From positions 1 through 8,701 of the forward strand of contig JBATTG010000224.1 in NCBI GenBank assembly GCA_049670425.1: a stretch of DNA of 8,701 nucleotides, given 5' to 3'. A program made the position numbers and the translations under genes. Positions 6,984 to 8,701 of this stretch are shown here, piece after piece. The notes under the pieces are model-generated. The model did not search any database and was not told where the DNA came from. It saw only the letters and a program-made list of their open reading frames with translations. The stretch is from Proteocatella sp049670425. Lineage in GTDB: Bacteria; Bacillota; Clostridia; Peptostreptococcales; Filifactoraceae. Positions within the stretch are counted from its first letter, which is position 1. Each line of letters begins with the position of its first letter.

Positions 6984-7012
6984 ATTTTACCATATTTACG
7001 ATTTAGTGAATA
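6984..7012 (-). promoter_or_regulatory. Candidate promoter of the selD-selA-selB operon
   Basis: On the minus strand an extended -10 (TG-G-TAAAAT; hexamer at 6984-6989) is preceded after 17 bp by a weak -35 TATTCA (7007-7012). The expected start near 6977 leaves a leader of about 130 nt before ATG 6844. No GC-rich terminator separates glpK from selD, so read-through from glpK could also feed the operon. Confidence 0.3.
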
Positions 7013-7047
7013 GTAGTTTTATTATGCCCTTGCGACTTTATCCTCGG

Positions 7048-8544
7048 TTAATCTTCTTCCCACAGCTGAGATCTTTTTACAGCTTTTTTCCATATTCTGT
7101 ATTTCTTTTCTCTGTCCTCTTCACTGATTGAGGGGATGAACTTTCTGTCCAGTGACCATTTTTTTGATATTTCTTCTTTATTTTTCCAAAAGCCTACCGC
7201 TATCCCTGCAAGATATGCGGCTCCAAGGGCTGTAGTTTCCGTGACTACCGGCCTGTCGACTTCTTTTCCTAATATGTCGGCCTGAAATTGCATAAGGAAG
7301 TTGTTTTCAGATGCGCCTCCGTCTACCTTCAATGTCTTGAGATTTATGCCGGTATCTTGCATCATGGCTTCGAGAACGTCTCTTGACTGATAAGCTATGG
7401 CTTCGAGTGATGCTCTAATTATATGGTTCCTGTTTGTGCCTCTTGTTATACCCATTATGGTGCCTCTTGCGTACATATCCCAGTGCGGGGCTCCGAGCCC
7501 TACAAATGCCGGAACTACATATACGCCTCCTGAATCTGGAACACTTGTGGCGAAGTATTCGGTGTCCTTTGAGTCATGAACTATTTTGAGTTCATCCCTT
7601 AGCCACTGTACAACCGCTCCCGCCACGAATATGGAGCCTTCCAGAGCATAAGTCACCTTGTCGTCTATACCTATCGCTATGGTGGTCAAAAGCCCGTTGT
7701 TGCTGGTCACAAGTTTTTCTCCTGTATTCATAAGTATGAAGCAACCCGTGCCGTAAGTATTCTTCGCTTCGCCTTCGCTGAAACAGGCCTGACCGAAAAG
7801 TGCCGCCTGCTGGTCCCCTGCGGCTCCTGATATCGGTATCTGGTATCCATCTTTTACTCCCAGGCTTGTATACCCGTATACCTGAGATGAATTTTTAACT
7901 TCCGGAAGCATCGACATAGGAATTCCAAGGAGCGAAATTATTTTCTCATCCCACCTTAGAGTCTTTATGTTAAAAAGCATCGTCCTTGAAGCATTTGTGT
8001 AATCGGTTATATGTACCTGGCCGTTTGTAAGCTTCCATATAAGCCAGGTGTCTATGGTTCCGAATATAAGTTCTCCGCTTTCTGCTCTTTCTCTGGCGCC
8101 TTGCACATTATCAAGTATCCACTTTATTTTAGTTCCTGAAAAGTAGGCATCTATAACAAGGCCCGTGCTTTGTTTTACATAAGCTTCAAAGCCATCTATA
8201 TTTTTCAGTTCATCGCATATTCCTGCCGTTCTCCTGCATTGCCATACTATGGCATTATATACCGGCACGCCTGTGTTTCTGTCCCATATGACGGTAGTTT
8301 CTCTTTGATTTGTAATTCCGATGGCTGCAATATCTTCAGGGGTTATGCTCTTCTTGGCCATGGCTTCTTGAAGCACGCCGTACTGCGTAGCCCATATTTC
8401 CATAGGATCATGCTCTACCCAGCCTTCTTTGGGATATATCTGCGTAAATTCTTTCTGGCTGCTCCCTACTATATTTTGATCCTTATCAAAAATTATAGCC
8501 CGGGAACTTGTCGTTCCTTGATCTAGCGCTACTATATATTTCAT
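7048..8544 (-). CDS. glpK: Glycerol kinase GlpK
   Basis: GlpK phosphorylates glycerol with ATP to sn-glycerol 3-phosphate, trapping imported glycerol in the cytoplasm. The 498 residues match the FGGY-family enzyme. Visible motifs are ALDQGTTSSRA (6-16), NQRET (79-83, glycerol-binding R81/E82), W101, DAYFSGTK (132-139, Y134), AGDQQAALFG (242-251, catalytic-base D244), a YGTGCF phosphate-binding segment and a C-terminal GGASENNFLMQFQADI ATP-domain motif. An AGGAG ribosome site (8551-8555) lies 6 nt before the ATG, and the stop is TAA. The regulatory loop reads TSLGVKDGYQIPISG (226-240), as in E. coli-type enzymes. It lacks the HPr-phosphorylated histidine of Bacillus/Enterococcus GlpK and has Gln235 where E. 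coli has the FBP-binding Arg236. It has its own promoter; the selD operon follows on the same strand after about 200 bp. Confidence 0.97.
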   Translation of the reverse strand: MKYIVALDQGTTSSRAIIFDKDQNIVGSSQKEFTQIYPKEGWVEHDPMEIWATQYGVLQEAMAKKSITPEDIAAIGITNQRETTVIWDRNTGVPVYNAIVWQCRRTAGICDELKNIDGFEAYVKQSTGLVIDAYFSGTKIKWILDNVQGARERAESGELIFGTIDTWLIWKLTNGQVHITDYTNASRTMLFNIKTLRWDEKIISLLGIPMSMLPEVKNSSQVYGYTSLGVKDGYQIPISGAAGDQQAALFGQACFSEGEAKNTYGTGCFILMNTGEKLVTSNNGLLTTIAIGIDDKVTYALEGSIFVAGAVVQWLRDELKIVHDSKDTEYFATSVPDSGGVYVVPAFVGLGAPHWDMYARGTIMGITRGTNRNHIIRASLEAIAYQSRDVLEAMMQDTGINLKTLKVDGGASENNFLMQFQADILGKEVDRPVVTETTALGAAYLAGIAVGFWKNKEEISKKWSLDRKFIPSISEEDREKKYRIWKKAVKRSQLWEED

Positions 8545-8617
8545 AATTTACTCCTGCAAAATTCATGAAAATCAAACTCACATATGTCTGTAAAAACTCA
8601 GTCTTAAGTTAAATACT

Positions 8618-8645
8618 ATTTTATCATATATAGCTGTTTTTTCAA
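8618..8645 (-). promoter_or_regulatory. Promoter of glpK
   Basis: On the minus strand TTGAAA (8640-8645) and an extended -10, TG-A-TAAAAT (hexamer at 8618-8623), are separated by 16 bp. Transcription would start near 8611, giving a leader of about 67 nt with no antiterminator-like hairpin. It is the best sigma-A-type promoter in the window. Confidence 0.6.
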
Positions 8646-8655
8646 ATGATATGGA

Positions 8656-8701
8656 TCAGATTTTATCTTTGATTTTTGAAAACTCCTCCCCTTTGTGCAA
8701 C
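8656..8701 (-). CDS. Possible C-terminal end of an upstream gene (partial)
   Basis: One minus-strand frame from the right edge reads LHKGEEFSKIKDKI and stops at TGA (8656-8658), 11 bp before the glpK -35 box. The composition looks protein-like and the position suits the end of a preceding gene. However, 14 codons cannot prove coding and another frame is also open over this stretch. I do not recognise the family. Confidence 0.22.
   Translation of the reverse strand, partial: LHKGEEFSKIKDKI

Noticed and set aside
6907..6993. Minus-strand mini-ORF with an internal TGA, considered as a tiny selenoprotein
   Set aside because: Its ATG overlaps the candidate -10 box, there is no ribosome site, no recognisable family and no convincing SECIS after the TGA.
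8682..8694. Strong purine-rich ribosome-site-like sequence (GGGGAGGAG on the minus strand)
   Set aside because: No start codon follows at a usable distance, and the stretch may simply be the coding end of a preceding gene.
1..8701. CRISPR arrays, insertion sequences, phage or toxin-antitoxin genes
   Set aside because: No regularly spaced repeats, transposase-like or phage-like reading frames, or small paired ORFs were seen. Nearly all sequence is explained by conserved housekeeping or metabolic genes.

Overview
This AT-rich window looks chromosomal and comes from a low-GC Gram-positive anaerobe, most likely of the class Clostridia. The reasons are strong AGGAG-type ribosome sites, A/T-rich promoters, one TTG start, and a complete operon for making and inserting selenocysteine whose first gene is itself a selenoprotein gene. 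I cannot name the genus from the sequence.

Layout from left to right. (1) 1-1671, minus strand: a gene running off the left edge (557 codons visible, no stop) for a family 123 glycoside hydrolase (DUF4091 type) without a signal peptide. (2) 1672-2019: an A/T-rich divergent control region with a candidate promoter for each flanking gene and two dyads. One is a nearly perfect 36-bp dyad centred on a consensus -10 box. (3) 2020-2442, plus strand: a DUF523/TudS-like protein starting at TTG. (4) 2459-2492: a strong bidirectional terminator between converging genes. (5) 6844 down to 2500, minus strand: the selenocysteine operon selD-selA-selB, with gaps of 18-19 bp. (6) 6845-7047: an intergenic leader with a possible selD promoter. 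(7) 8544 down to 7048, minus strand: glpK, glycerol kinase, with its own promoter. (8) The right end may hold the last codons of another minus-strand gene.

How the genes work together. SelD makes selenophosphate from selenide and ATP. SelA uses it to convert Ser-tRNA(Sec) to Sec-tRNA(Sec). SelB, a specialised elongation factor, carries that tRNA to UGA codons followed by a SECIS hairpin. The selD reading frame contains such a UGA at codon 15 (6800-6802), followed by a perfect 6-bp hairpin. A conventional gene call starts selD late, at TTG 6775, and loses the catalytic residue; the true start is 6844. The tRNA(Sec) gene selC, often beside selAB, is not in this window. glpK, the glycoside hydrolase and the DUF523 gene have no obvious functional tie to selenium, apart from a speculative sulfur/selenium chemistry link for DUF523.
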